Below are positions 32,911 to 43,700 of a stretch of DNA of 64,000 nt, piece after piece (the first letter of the stretch is position 1; each line of letters starts with the position of its first letter). Both the position numbers and the translations under genes were made by a program. The stretch spans positions 3,603,040-3,667,039 of the forward strand of contig NZ_JH584241.1 in the NCBI RefSeq assembly GCF_000241485.1, given 5' to 3'. The DNA is from Sphingomonas sp. PAMC 26605 (GTDB taxonomy: Bacteria; Pseudomonadota; Alphaproteobacteria; Sphingomonadales; Sphingomonadaceae). A model generated the notes under the pieces. That model made no database searches and was not told where the DNA came from. It saw only the letters and a list, made by a program, of their open reading frames with translations.

Positions 32911-33813
32911 CTATTGCGTCCAGCTGTCGGGCACCGGGCGCGGGCCGCCGGGGGTCAGCCAGCCGCTGTCGGACAGCCAGTCGTCGAGCCGATCGGGCCA
33001 GTGTGCCAGCGAGACGCGCTCGGAATGCATCGCCACGTTGAAGGCATGCCCGGTGTCGGCGAACAGATGCATCTCAGCCGAAACTCCCGCGGCGCGGAGT
33101 TGCTGGTACAACGTCAGGGCCGGGGTGGCGCAGCAGGCATCGAGCGTGCCCGCGACGAGAAAGGCCGGCGGCGCGCCCTTCACTGCCGTCGCCGGGATGC
33201 CGAGCGGCCCCGGATAGACCAGCACCTGGAAATCGGGCCGCGCGCTCAGCTGATCGACCGCGTCCCCGCCCGGCGACGGCGCAGGCGCGGGATTGTCGGC
33301 GACCATCGACACGAGCTCGCCGCCGGCCGAAAATCCCATGATGCCGATCCGGTGCGGATCGACGCCATAGGCGGCGGCATGCGCCCGCACCCAGCGCACC
33401 GCGCGGCGCACGTCGGCGGCGGCATCGCGTTCGATGCCGTAAGGCGAGCCGGGCTCGCGCGCGAGGCGGTATTTCAGCACGAACGCGGCCACGCCGAAGC
33501 GGTTGAGCACGTGCCCCGCATTGATCCCCTCATTCTGCCACACCAGCATCCGATGCCCGCCGCCGGGAATGACGATGATCCCGACGCCGTTGGCGTGCGC
33601 CGGCGCGGCGCGCAGCACCGTCAGCGACGGCGCGTGGACGTTGTGGATATAGCTGTTCTCGACGATTTCGGGCTCCCGCGCGCGCGCCTGCGAGCCCGGC
33701 GCGCCGTCCGGCCAGAGCGCGATCTGCGGGGGCGGCATCGTGACGGGCAAGGTCTGCGCGCAAAGCGGTGTCGCCAGCGTGAGCAGCCCCGCGAGCATCA
33801 GTGCGATCTTCAT
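32911..33813 (-). CDS. secreted alpha/beta hydrolase, acetyl-esterase type
   Basis: A 300-residue hydrolase with a signal peptide (MKIALMLAGLLTLATPLCAQ). The oxyanion-hole region is IIVIPGGGHRMLVW, the nucleophile elbow IGIMGFSAGGELVS (Ser about 162), an acidic residue in VAGTLDACC and the catalytic His in DTGHAFNVAMHS. This is the BD-FAE/Aes-like family common in polysaccharide loci, removing acetyl or other ester groups from glycans. Its ATG overlaps the gntK stop (ATGA), tying it to sugar metabolism. Confidence 0.87.
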   Translation of the reverse strand: MKIALMLAGLLTLATPLCAQTLPVTMPPPQIALWPDGAPGSQARAREPEIVENSYIHNVHAPSLTVLRAAPAHANGVGIIVIPGGGHRMLVWQNEGINAGHVLNRFGVAAFVLKYRLAREPGSPYGIERDAAADVRRAVRWVRAHAAAYGVDPHRIGIMGFSAGGELVSMVADNPAPAPSPGGDAVDQLSARPDFQVLVYPGPLGIPATAVKGAPPAFLVAGTLDACCATPALTLYQQLRAAGVSAEMHLFADTGHAFNVAMHSERVSLAHWPDRLDDWLSDSGWLTPGGPRPVPDSWTQ

Positions 33814-34304
33814 GCGACCTCCAACCAACCGAGTGTCTCGCGGCACAGCACGGCGGGCGGCCGCGTCGCGTCGAGCGTAAGCGCCGCCTCGTCCGCCCCG
33901 GGCGGCTCGAGCGTCTCGAGCTGGCTCGTCAGCAAGCTCGCCGGCATATAATGGTGCGGGCGCGTCTCGAGCCGGTGCAGCAGCTCGTCGCGTCCGGTAT
34001 CGAGCAATACGAAGCGCGTCGGCGCGTCGATCGCCGCGCTGAGCCGCTCGCGATAGACGCGCCGCAGCGCCGAGCACGCGACGACGCAGACGCTCTCGCT
34101 TCGCACCGCGGCGCCGACAGCAGCGCCGAGCCGGTCGAGCCATGGCCAGCGGTCGGCGTCGGTCAAGGCGTGGCCAGCACGCATCCGCGCGATCGCTTCC
34201 GCATCGTGAAACGCGTCGCCTTCGACGAAACGACAGCCGAGCACGGCTGCGAGCGCGGTGCCGAAGGTCGATTTGCCGCTGCCGCTAACGCCCATGACGA
34301 CCAT
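33810..34304 (-). CDS. gntK: gluconokinase
   Basis: A 164-residue P-loop kinase, slightly shorter than E. coli GntK (175). Walker A is GVSGSGKSTFG (residues 5-15), followed by the family motif FVEGDAFHD, DADRWPWLDRL, VVACSALRRVYRERL and the HHYMPASLLTSQLETLEPP signature. It phosphorylates D-gluconate to 6-phosphogluconate for the Entner-Doudoroff or pentose phosphate route. The ATG at 34304 opens directly on the P-loop strand; the frame extends far upstream but that part is antisense to the next gene. It shares a 234-bp divergent region with the beta-helix gene at 34539. Confidence 0.93.
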   Translation of the reverse strand: MVVMGVSGSGKSTFGTALAAVLGCRFVEGDAFHDAEAIARMRAGHALTDADRWPWLDRLGAAVGAAVRSESVCVVACSALRRVYRERLSAAIDAPTRFVLLDTGRDELLHRLETRPHHYMPASLLTSQLETLEPPGADEAALTLDATRPPAVLCRETLGWLEVA

Positions 34305-34538
34305 GGCGAGCGGCCCGGCGACGGCATGCGCGACGGGTCGCGGATCGGGTTCGTCCGAAGACGCTTCGACTGGCACGGCAAAAGAGTCCTGCGCAAGACC
34401 ACCACAGCGGCGGCCACAGCGACCCTGCGGCGCTCCGCCACCGGGGCGCAAGTACGACCATGGTCGCGGATTACCCGGGCGACGAGCGGGGCTATCCAGA
34501 CGCATCGGGGCGAACCCGAATGTGGAGGATGTGGGCGG

Positions 34539-37500
34539 ATGGCGATGGGACGCAAGAGGGCAGCGTGGCTTTGCGCGACGATGCTCGCGCTGACGCCCGC
34601 GCTCGCCGCGGCCGCGCCGGGCGCGTCCTGGCTGACCGCAAAGCCTGACGACCCGCGTGCCGTCACCGTGTCGCAAGGCGGCGACGGCAAGGCCGACGAT
34701 ACCGCGATCCTGCAGCGCGCGATCGACGCGTCGCGCGCGAAGAGCGGCGACGGCATCGTCTTCCTGCCCTCGGGTCGCTATCGCCTGACGCGCAGCCTGC
34801 TCGTTCCCGCCGGCGTGCGGCTGTTCGGCGTTGGGCCGACGCGGCCGGTGCTGGTGCTCGGCGATGCGACGCCGGGGTTCCAGCGCGGCGTGGCGACGCT
34901 CGTCGTCTTCACCGGGGGCGACCAATATCAGGTCGGGCGCGTGCCCGTGCCGATCCCGACCTTGGTCCCGCCGAGCGACACCGTGCGCGATGCCAATTCG
35001 GCGACCTTCTATTCGGCGATGAGCAACATCGATATCGAGCTCGGCGAGGGCAATCCCGCCGCGGCGGGGGTGCGCTTCCGCGTCGCGCAGCATGCCTTCC
35101 TGTCGCACATGGAGCTGCGGATCGGGTCGGGTTTCGCCGGGATCTACCAGGCCGGCAACGTCATCGAGGACGTCCATTTCGTCGGCGGCCGCTACGGCGT
35201 GGTGAGCGAGAAGACCTCGCCCGCCTGGCAGTTCACCGTGCTCGATTCGCGCTTCGACGGGCAGCGCGACGCCGCGATCCGCGAGCATGAGGCCGATCTC
35301 ACGCTCGTCAACGTGAGCATCGCCAACACCCCGGTCGGGATCGACATCGACCCCGGCTATAGCGACTCGCTATGGGGCAGCGACGTCCGCTTCGAGCATG
35401 TCTCGCGCGCGGCGGTCGTCATTTCGCAAGAGAAGAGCGTCTTCACCCAGATCGGCTTCGACACCACGCTCGCGCACGACACGCCGGTGTTCGCGCGCTT
35501 CCGCGAGAGCGGCAAGACGCTCGCCGCGCCGGGCGCAGCATACCGCGTCGCGAGCTTCAGCCATGGGTTGAAAGTGCCCGCGCTCGGCGCGATCGGGCAG
35601 ATTGCGACGGATTGGCAGGCGACCGCCCTCCCCGCGCTGCCCGCCGCGGGCGCCTCCGCGATCCGCGCATTGCCGCCCGTGGCGGAATGGAACAACGTCC
35701 ACACGCTCGGCGTACGCGGCGACGGGACGAGCGACGACAGCGCCGCGCTCCAGCGCGCGATCGACACGCACCGCGTGCTCTATTTCCCGGCGGGCTTCTA
35801 CAGCGTCACGCGCACGCTGCACCTGCGCCCCGACAGCGTGCTGATCGGGCTGCACCCTGCGCTCACTCAATTGGTCGTGCCCGACGATACGCCGGCCTTC
35901 GCCGGCGAGGGCAGCGTCGTGCCGTTGCTCGAAACCGCGCGCGGCGGCGATGCGATCGTCTCGGGGCTCGGCCTGTTCACCGGACGCGTCAATCCGCGCG
36001 CGAGCGCGCTCATGTGGAAAGCCGGCGCGGCCTCGCAGCTCACCGACGTCAAGATCATGGGCGGCGGCGGCACCCCCACCGCCGACGGCAAGGGCCTCGA
36101 CACGCGCGCCGCGCACAGCGGCGATCCGATTGCCGACCGCCGGCTCGACGCGCAATATCCGAGCATCTGGGTGACCGACGGCGGCGGCGGGACCTTCGCC
36201 GATATCTGGACGCCGAACAGCTTCGCGCAAGCGGGCTTCTACGTCTCGAACACCGATACGCCGGGCCGCGTCTATCAGCTCTCGAACGAGCATCACGTCC
36301 GCAACGAAATCGTGCTCGACCATGTCGCGCACTGGCGCTTCCTCGCGCCGCAAACCGAGCAGGAAGTGCCCGAGGGGATGGACACGGTCTCGCTCGAGAT
36401 CCGCGACTCGCACGATCTGCTCTTCGCCAATTACCACGCCTATCGCGTGACGCGGACCTTCCACCCGGCGGCGACCGCGGTGAAGCTGTTCAACAGTTCA
36501 GGAATTCGGTTCCGCAACCTCCACACCAATGCCGAGAGCGCGTTCGCGAGTTGCCAGGCGGATGGCTGCGGCACCTATCTGCGCGCGAGCAAATTCCCGT
36601 TCGAGGATGCGATCACCGACGTGACGCACGGCCTTACCGTGCGCGAGCGCGAGTTCGCGTCGCTCGACCTGGGCGCGCCGCCAGCGACAGCGGCACCGGC
36701 GACGCTGGGCCATCCGGTCCGCAAGCTCGCCGACGGCTTCTTCTCGATCTCGGGCGCCACGGCCGATGCCAAGGGCGCGCTCTATTTCGTCGAGCATCGC
36801 TTCCAGAAGATCTGGCGCTGGAGTGCGGCGCGCGGGCTCGAAGTGGTGCGCGACAATGCGCTCGACCCGGTCAACCTCGCGGTGGCCAAGTCGGGCGACC
36901 TGCTCGTGCTCTCCTCGCTCGGCGCGCAAGGGACCGTCTACAGCTTCGATCCACGCGCGCCGAAGGACGGCCAGGTGACGACGATCGCGCTGACCCCTGT
37001 CGCGCCGCATCCCGGCGCGGCGACGCTGCTGCCGGGCAATTGGTGGAACAACGGCGAATTCCGCGATCAGTACGACCCCGCCACCGACCATTTCACCACG
37101 CTGCCCGAGATGTTCGCGCGCGACGCCGCCACGCCCAAGGCAATGGAATATGTCGCGCCCGACGGGAGCCTCGCGCTTCCGGCGTTCCGCGTCTGGCAGC
37201 AGGGCCCGCCCGACCATATCGGCTGGCGCTTTTCGGATACGCTCGACAGCTACGGCCTGGTCGCCGCGCCGCCGGGCCAGCGCGTATTCGTCACCAACGC
37301 GTCGGAGAACCGCACCTATTCGGCGGTCGCCGGCGCGGGCGGCGCGCTGAGCGACCTCAAGCCCTTCGCCGATCGCGGCGGCGAAAGCGTCGCGACCGAC
37401 CGCCAAGGCCGCGTCTGGATCGCCAACGGGCAAGTCTTCGGCTTCGACGCAGCGGGCAAGCCGCTCGGCCGGATCGACGTGCCCGAGCGGCCGATCCAGC

Positions 37501-37574
37501 TCGTCGTTGGCGGCGCCGATCGCCGCACGCTTTTCATCCTCACGCACCACGCACTCTACGCCGTCGGAATCTGA
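34539..37574 (+). CDS. secreted double beta-helix glycosidase-like protein with C-terminal beta-propeller-like region
   Basis: A 1011-residue exported protein. Signal peptide about 1-24. The first Pectate_lyase_3/GH28-related beta-helix unit starts with VSQGGDGKADDTAILQRAID and FLPSGRYRLTRSLLVP (about 40-95); a second starts near residue 385 with LGVRGDGTSDDSAALQRAID and YFPAGFYSVTRTLHL. Two such units in tandem is the plan of GH55 exo-beta-1,3-glucanases. The last 280 residues (ISGATADAKGALYFVEH to FILTHHALYAVGI) look like an SMP-30/NHL-type propeller. A paralogue of identical length lies at 40712. A GH55-like glucanase role is plausible but not proven; catalytic residues were not identified. 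Confidence 0.8.
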   Translation: MAMGRKRAAWLCATMLALTPALAAAAPGASWLTAKPDDPRAVTVSQGGDGKADDTAILQRAIDASRAKSGDGIVFLPSGRYRLTRSLLVPAGVRLFGVGPTRPVLVLGDATPGFQRGVATLVVFTGGDQYQVGRVPVPIPTLVPPSDTVRDANSATFYSAMSNIDIELGEGNPAAAGVRFRVAQHAFLSHMELRIGSGFAGIYQAGNVIEDVHFVGGRYGVVSEKTSPAWQFTVLDSRFDGQRDAAIREHEADLTLVNVSIANTPVGIDIDPGYSDSLWGSDVRFEHVSRAAVVISQEKSVFTQIGFDTTLAHDTPVFARFRESGKTLAAPGAAYRVASFSHGLKVPALGAIGQIATDWQATALPALPAAGASAIRALPPVAEWNNVHTLGVRGDGTSDDSAALQRAIDTHRVLYFPAGFYSVTRTLHLRPDSVLIGLHPALTQLVVPDDTPAFAGEGSVVPLLETARGGDAIVSGLGLFTGRVNPRASALMWKAGAASQLTDVKIMGGGGTPTADGKGLDTRAAHSGDPIADRRLDAQYPSIWVTDGGGGTFADIWTPNSFAQAGFYVSNTDTPGRVYQLSNEHHVRNEIVLDHVAHWRFLAPQTEQEVPEGMDTVSLEIRDSHDLLFANYHAYRVTRTFHPAATAVKLFNSSGIRFRNLHTNAESAFASCQADGCGTYLRASKFPFEDAITDVTHGLTVREREFASLDLGAPPATAAPATLGHPVRKLADGFFSISGATADAKGALYFVEHRFQKIWRWSAARGLEVVRDNALDPVNLAVAKSGDLLVLSSLGAQGTVYSFDPRAPKDGQVTTIALTPVAPHPGAATLLPGNWWNNGEFRDQYDPATDHFTTLPEMFARDAATPKAMEYVAPDGSLALPAFRVWQQGPPDHIGWRFSDTLDSYGLVAAPPGQRVFVTNASENRTYSAVAGAGGALSDLKPFADRGGESVATDRQGRVWIANGQVFGFDAAGKPLGRIDVPERPIQLVVGGADRRTLFILTHHALYAVGI

Positions 37575-37610
37575 ACGAAGACTTTTCAACACATAAGGGG
37601 GAGATGCAGC

Positions 37611-40600
37611 ATGAACCGGATCGCAACCACGTTCGACACACGCCGCGGACGGCGGCGGGCGCTCGCCGTCGGCGCCGCGCTGATCGCCATTGCCGCCGCG
37701 GCCCCGGCCTGGGCCGACCCGGGCGCAGCGCAAGCGCCCTCGCTCGCCCAATCCACGCCCCCGGCATCGAACGCGCCGTCGACCGTGCCCGACGAGGCGG
37801 CGCGCGACATCGTCGTCACCGGCTCGCGCATCCGCACCAGCGGCTTCACCGCGCCGACCCCGACCCAGGTGCTCACGGCGGATTCGATCGCGAAGAACGC
37901 CGAGCCCAACATCTTCACCACGGTCGCGCAGCTGCCGTCGCTGCAGGGCTCGGCCAACACCTCGACCAACGTCAATTCGACCTCGAGCGGGCAGCAGGGC
38001 CTGAGCTCCTTCTCGCTGCGCGGGCTCGGCACGATCCGCACGCTGACGCTGCTCGACGGCCAGCGCGTGGTCGGCGCGAACGTCACCGGCGTGCCCGACA
38101 TCAGCCTGTTCCCGCAATTGCTGATCGAGCGGGTCGACGTCGTCACCGGCGGCGCCTCGGCGTCGTATGGCTCGGACGCGGTCGGCGGCGTGGTCAACTT
38201 CATCACCAACAAGCATTTCGAAGGCTTCAAGGCCAATGTCTCGGGCGGCGAGACGACCTATGGCGACAACGCGCAATATCTCATCCAGGCGGCGGCGGGG
38301 CATCGCTTCGGCCGCTTCCACGTCGAGGTCAGCGGCGAATACGACCATGAGGACGGCGTACCCAGCCCGCGCTTCGGCGAGGCCGGCACCAACGGCCGCG
38401 ACTGGTATCGCACCAGCACCTTCATCAATCGCGGGGTAACCAACGACGGCTCGCCGCAATATCTCGTGCGCGACCATGCGCAGGCCTATACCTATACCAA
38501 ATACGGCCTGATCACCGCCGGCCCGCTCCAGGGCACCGCGTTCGACGTCAACGGCCAGCCGTTCCCGTTCCAATATGGCGGCGGAACGCCGGCCAAGAAT
38601 GCGGCGGGCACGGTCAACGGCTGCTATTCGGCGGGCGCCTTTTGTCTCGGCGGCGATCTGTCGGGCAATGTCGGCAACGGCACGAGCTTGCAATCGGCGC
38701 TGAAGCGCGCGAACGGCTATGGCCGGATCGGGTTCGACATAGACGATCACAACGAGATCTACGCGAGCGTCAACGTCGCGCGCGTCGATTCGATGAATGT
38801 CCCCAACCCCGGCGCAACCAAGACCGGCGTCACGATCCAGTGCGGCGTGAATAACCCCCTTGCCAATCCGTTCGTCCCCGGTTCGATCCAGCAGGCCTGC
38901 ACCAATGCCGGCATCTCGAGCTTCCAGTTCGGCTCGTCGAACGGGCAGCTGCCGGCCGACATCAGTGTCTATCCGACGCGCCGGCAATATCGCGCGGTGC
39001 TCGGCGCGGACGGTCAGGTCGGGCTGTTCGGCACCAATTGGAGCTATGACATCTACGGCGAGCATGGCGAGAATATCACCGACATCCACGTCAAGAACAT
39101 CACGCTCAACGGCCATTACAACGCCGCGGTCCAGGCGATCACGCTGGGCGGCCAGATCGTCTGCGCCGACCCGGTCGCACGCGCCAATGGCTGCGTGCCG
39201 TACAACATCATCGGCGGCGCCCCGCCGAGCGCGGCGTCGCTCGCCTATATCGAGCCGGCGAACGGGCCGTTCCAGCATACCCGCCAGACGCAGGACGTGG
39301 TCAGCGCGAGCTTCTCGGGCGCACCGTTCAACTCCTGGGCAGGCCCCGTGTCGGTCGCGGCGGGCGCGGAATATCGCCACGAATTCTATCACGTGCTCGC
39401 CGACCCGTACGGCAATGGCGTCACCACCGAGAGCCCGTACAGTGCCGCCTATCCCGCCGATCCGACCGTCTCGACCAATGGTGCCGCCTGGTACGCCGGC
39501 AACTATCACAACGGTCGCGGCGCCTATTCCGTCTATGAGGGCTTTCTCGAACTCAACGTGCCGTTCCTGAACTCGGTGAGCGTGGGCAAGGCCAATCTCA
39601 ACCTCGCCGGCCGCGCGACGCATTATTCGACCTCGGGCACGGTCTATAGCTGGAAGATCGGCGGCACCTGGGACACGCCGCTCGACGGCCTGCGCTTCCG
39701 TGCGGTCGAATCGCGCGACGTGCGCGCGCCCAACCTCTCCGAACTGTTCGCCGCACCCGTGTCGGTGACCAACAACAATTTTACCAACCCGTTCACCAAT
39801 TCGGCGGTGAACATCATCCAGAACACGATCGGCAATTCCGCTTTGAAGCCCGAGATCGCGTACAATACCGAAGTCGGCCTGGTCTATTCGCGGCCGCACT
39901 GGCTGCCCGGCTTCTCGGCGTCGGTTGATTATTACCGGATCAAGATCAACGGCGTCATCTCCTCGCTTTCGGCGCAGCAGGAAGTCAATCTGTGCCAGCA
40001 AGGCGTGACCTCGCTGTGCAACACCTTCTCGCTGCCCGCGCCGCCGGCGGTGGGCTTCGTCAACAGCCAGTCGTTCAACCTCGCCTCGATCAAGACCAGC
40101 GGCTTCGATATCGAGGCGAGCTATCGCCAGAAGGTGAAAAACGCGACCTTGAGCCTGCGCGCGCTCGCGACCCATGTGCGGGAATTCGTCACAGATCCCG
40201 GCATTCCCGGCACGATTCCGGTCGATACGGCCGGCGTGAACGCCGGCAACACGCCGCACTGGAAGGTGCTGATGATCGAAAGCATCGACACCGACCAGTT
40301 CAACTTCTTCCTGCAGCAGCGCTGGTTCTCGGCCGGGACCTACGCCAACACCTATGTCGTGTGTGCGCCCGGAACCTGCCCGGTCTCGACCGCAAACAAT
40401 CCGACGATCGACAACAACCGCATGGCCGGCGCGCTCTATGTCGATATCGGCGCGTCGTACAAGATCGGGCCGAAGCTGAACTTCTATTTCAAGATCGACA
40501 ATATCGGCGACCGTGCGCCGACGGCGTCGCCGCAGACCAACACCGGCGTCGATGTCAACGCCGCGCTCTACGATCTGCTCGGCCGCACCTATCGGGGCGG

Positions 40601-40619
40601 GGTCCGCTACAATTTCTGA
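37611..40619 (+). CDS. TonB-dependent outer-membrane receptor
   Basis: A 1002-residue receptor. Signal peptide about 1-35 (cleavage after AWA), TonB box DIVVTGSRI near residue 66, plug domain with FSLRGLGTIRTLTLLDGQRV and RVDVVTGGASASYGSDAVGG (about 140-200), then a long beta-barrel with aromatic-rich strands and a C-terminal Phe (RGGVRYNF). Four cysteines in pairs lie in extracellular-loop-like stretches. It sits between two paralogous beta-helix genes, 36 bp after the first, so it most likely imports the oligosaccharide that they act on. A hairpin terminator follows. Confidence 0.94.
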   Translation: MNRIATTFDTRRGRRRALAVGAALIAIAAAAPAWADPGAAQAPSLAQSTPPASNAPSTVPDEAARDIVVTGSRIRTSGFTAPTPTQVLTADSIAKNAEPNIFTTVAQLPSLQGSANTSTNVNSTSSGQQGLSSFSLRGLGTIRTLTLLDGQRVVGANVTGVPDISLFPQLLIERVDVVTGGASASYGSDAVGGVVNFITNKHFEGFKANVSGGETTYGDNAQYLIQAAAGHRFGRFHVEVSGEYDHEDGVPSPRFGEAGTNGRDWYRTSTFINRGVTNDGSPQYLVRDHAQAYTYTKYGLITAGPLQGTAFDVNGQPFPFQYGGGTPAKNAAGTVNGCYSAGAFCLGGDLSGNVGNGTSLQSALKRANGYGRIGFDIDDHNEIYASVNVARVDSMNVPNPGATKTGVTIQCGVNNPLANPFVPGSIQQACTNAGISSFQFGSSNGQLPADISVYPTRRQYRAVLGADGQVGLFGTNWSYDIYGEHGENITDIHVKNITLNGHYNAAVQAITLGGQIVCADPVARANGCVPYNIIGGAPPSAASLAYIEPANGPFQHTRQTQDVVSASFSGAPFNSWAGPVSVAAGAEYRHEFYHVLADPYGNGVTTESPYSAAYPADPTVSTNGAAWYAGNYHNGRGAYSVYEGFLELNVPFLNSVSVGKANLNLAGRATHYSTSGTVYSWKIGGTWDTPLDGLRFRAVESRDVRAPNLSELFAAPVSVTNNNFTNPFTNSAVNIIQNTIGNSALKPEIAYNTEVGLVYSRPHWLPGFSASVDYYRIKINGVISSLSAQQEVNLCQQGVTSLCNTFSLPAPPAVGFVNSQSFNLASIKTSGFDIEASYRQKVKNATLSLRALATHVREFVTDPGIPGTIPVDTAGVNAGNTPHWKVLMIESIDTDQFNFFLQQRWFSAGTYANTYVVCAPGTCPVSTANNPTIDNNRMAGALYVDIGASYKIGPKLNFYFKIDNIGDRAPTASPQTNTGVDVNAALYDLLGRTYRGGVRYNF

Positions 40620-40637
40620 GCTGCGGCCGATCCTTCG

Positions 40638-40667
40638 CGTCCGGGTCGCCACGACCCGGACGTCTTT
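40638..40667 (+). terminator. hairpin terminator after the TonB-dependent receptor gene
   Basis: CGTCCGGGTCG and CGACCCGGACG are perfect 11-bp arms with a 3-nt loop (CCA), followed by TCTTT. It begins 18 bases after the stop codon, so the second beta-helix gene at 40712 probably has its own promoter or depends on readthrough. Confidence 0.75.
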
Positions 40668-40711
40668 ATCTGTAGCGACAGTGCGTTAGACCGGCGGTAG
40701 GACCTTCGTTT

Positions 40712-43700
40712 ATGAAAATGACCGCTATCGCGCTGCTCGCTTCCACCGTGCTCGCCTCCCCCGCGCTGGCGTCGCCATCGGTTTATACGGTCGCGCCCGC
40801 CGACCCGCGCGCGGTGACCGTCAAGGGCGTCGGCGACGGCCGCGCCGATGACGGCCCCGCGATCCAGGCGGCGATCGATGCGGCGGCGGCGCGCAGCGAC
40901 ACGCCCGGCCACCCGGCGAGCCTCGCGGGCGGGATCGTGTTCCTGCCAGCGGGCACCTATCGCATCCAGCGCACGCTGTTCCTGTGGCCGGGGGTGCGGC
41001 TGTTCGGGGTCGGCGCGACGCGTCCGGTGATCCGGCTCGCCGACCATGCCGCGGGCTTCCAGCGCGGGATTTCGACGATGCTGGTGTTCGCCGGCGCGCG
41101 GCGCGATCCGGCGCAGCGCGTGCCCATCCCCGTGGTCAACAGCGTGCCGTTCGATCCGCAGATCGCCGACGCTAACCCCGGCACCTTCTATTCCGCGCTA
41201 AGCAATGTCGATTTCACGATCGGCGCGGGCAACCCGGCGGCGACCGCGATCCGCTTCCACGCCGCGCAGCACGCCTATCTCGGGCATATCGACTTTCAGA
41301 TCGGCTCGGGGCTGGCGGGTGTCTATCAGGTCGCCAACCAGGCCGAGGATCTGCATTTCCACGGCGGGCGCTATGGCATCCTGACCGAGAAGCCCTCGCC
41401 GGCGTGGCAGTTCACGCTGATCGATTCGAGCTTCGACGGCCAGCGCGATGCCGCGATCCGCGAGCATGAGGCGCAATTGACGCTGGTCAACACCAGCTTT
41501 CGCGACATGCCGGTCGGGATCGAGATCGATCGCGGCTATGGCGACTGGCTGTGGGGCCAGGGGGTGCGCTTCGAGCGCGTTCGCAAGGCCGCGGTGGTGA
41601 TCTCGAACGAGGCAAGCGCCTATACCCAGATCGGGTTCGAGAACACGCTCGCGAGTGGCACCCCGACCTTCGCGCGCTTCCGCGACAGCGGGAAGGTTGT
41701 CGCGGGCAAAGGCGCGACGTACCGCGTCGCGCGGTTCAATCATGGCCTCGCAGTGCCTGCGCTCGGGCAGATGGGGACGATCGCGACCACCTTTGACGCC
41801 GCTGCGCTGCCGACCCTGCCTACCGCGACCCCACCTGCGCTGCGCGCGCTCCCGCGGGTCGCCGACTGGGCCGACGTGCGGAGCCTCGGCGCCAAGGGCG
41901 ATGATGCGAGCGACGACACCGCGGCGATCCAGCACGCGATCGACACGCATCGCACGGTCTATTTCCCGACCGGGCATTACCGCGTGTCAGGAACGCTGCG
42001 CCTCAAGCCCGACACCGTGCTCGTCGGCCTGCATCCCGGCCTAACGCAGATCGTGCTGCCGGATCGCACCCCCGGCTTCCAGGGGGTCGGCGGCCCGCAG
42101 GCGCTGATCGAGTCCGCCAAGGGCGGCGACGCGATCGTCTCGGGACTCGGCCTGGCGACCGGCGGGATCAATCCGCGCGCGACCGCTTTGCTATGGCGCG
42201 CAGGCGCAGCGTCGATGGTCGACGACGTCAAGATTCAGGGCGGCCACGGCACCGACCGCGCCGACGGCACGCGCGTCGACCCGTACAATGCCGACCATAG
42301 CGGCGATCCCGACCCCGCACGGCGCTGGGATTCGCAATATCCGAGCATCTGGGTGACCGATGGCGGCGGCGGCACCTTCTCCAAGCTGTGGAGCCCGAGC
42401 ACCTATGCGGCCGCCGGCTTCTATGTCTCGGACACCGACACGCCGGGGCACGTCTACCAGCTGTCGAACGAACATCATGTCCGCACCGAGATCGGGCTCA
42501 ACCGTGTCGCCAATTGGGAGTTCCTCGCGCCGCAGACCGAGGAAGAAGCCGGCGAGAGCGGCAACGCGGTATCGTTCGAGATCCGCGAATCGCGCAACAT
42601 CCTGATCGCCAACTACCACGCCTATCGCGTGACGCGCTCGATCACGCCTGCGCCGACCGCCGTGCGGCTGTACGGCGACAACCAGATCCGTTTCCGCAAC
42701 GTCCACGTCAACGCCGAGAGCGGGATCGGCTATTGCGACCACGACACGTGCGACACCTATCTGCGCGCGAGCCGCTACCCGTACGAGAATGCGATCCAGG
42801 ACGTGACGCACGGGCTCGAGCTGCGCGAGCGCGAGTTCGCCACGCTCGATGTCGGTGCGCCGCCGCCGCCCCCCGCTGCCGCCACCATCGCGGTCGAGAA
42901 GCTCGCGGCCGACTTCACCTCGATCTCGGGCGGCGCGGTCGACTCGCACGGCGCGCTCTATTTCATCGACCATCGCAAGCAGCGCATCTTCCGCTGGGCG
43001 CAGGGCGCGGGCCTGACGCTGGTGCGCGACCAGCCGCTCGACGCGGTCAATCTCGCGGTCGACCGTTCGGACAATCTGCTGGTCCTGTCCTCGGCGGGGG
43101 CGCAGGGCACGGTCTACAGCCTCCGCCCCGGCGCGCCCGACAGCCAGGTGACGGTGATCGCCCCCACTCCGCGCGCCGAGCATCCCGGCGCGGCCACCGT
43201 GCTTCCCGTCAACTACTGGAACAATGGCGAATTCCGCGACCAGCTCGATCCCGCCAGCTATCGCTTCACGACGCTCGCCGAGATGTTCGCGCGCGACATG
43301 GCGCTCGCCAAGCCGCTGGAATATGTCTCGCCCGACGGCAGTCTTGCGCTGCCCGCTTATCGCACCGTCCAGCAGGGGCCGCCGACCTTCCAGGGCTGGC
43401 GCTTTTCCGACTCGCTCGACGCCTATGGCTTCACCACCGCCAGGCGCGGGGCGCGCGTGTTCGTCACCAACGAGTCCGAAGACCGGACCTACTCGGGCCT
43501 CGTTGGTGCCGGCGGCGCCGTCACCGAGCTCAAGCCCTTCGCCGAGCGCGGCGGCGAGAGCGTCGCGACCGACGCGCATGGTCGCGTCTACGTCGCCAAC
43601 GGGCAGGTGTTCGTCTACGATCCCGCCGGGCAGCCCGCCGGTCGGATCGACGTGCCCGAACGCCCGTTGCAATTGCTGTTCGGCGGCGCGGACGGCCGCA

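Noticed and set aside
34305..35288. N-terminal extension of gluconokinase by more than 300 residues
   Set aside because: The extra part is antisense to the beta-helix gene and unlike any kinase domain; the P-loop strand begins at the ATG at 34304.
36498..40652. 1384-codon open frame on the minus strand
   Set aside because: It is antisense to the beta-helix and TonB receptor genes, is rich in Arg/His/Asp with no domain, and arises from the GC-rich third positions of the sense genes.
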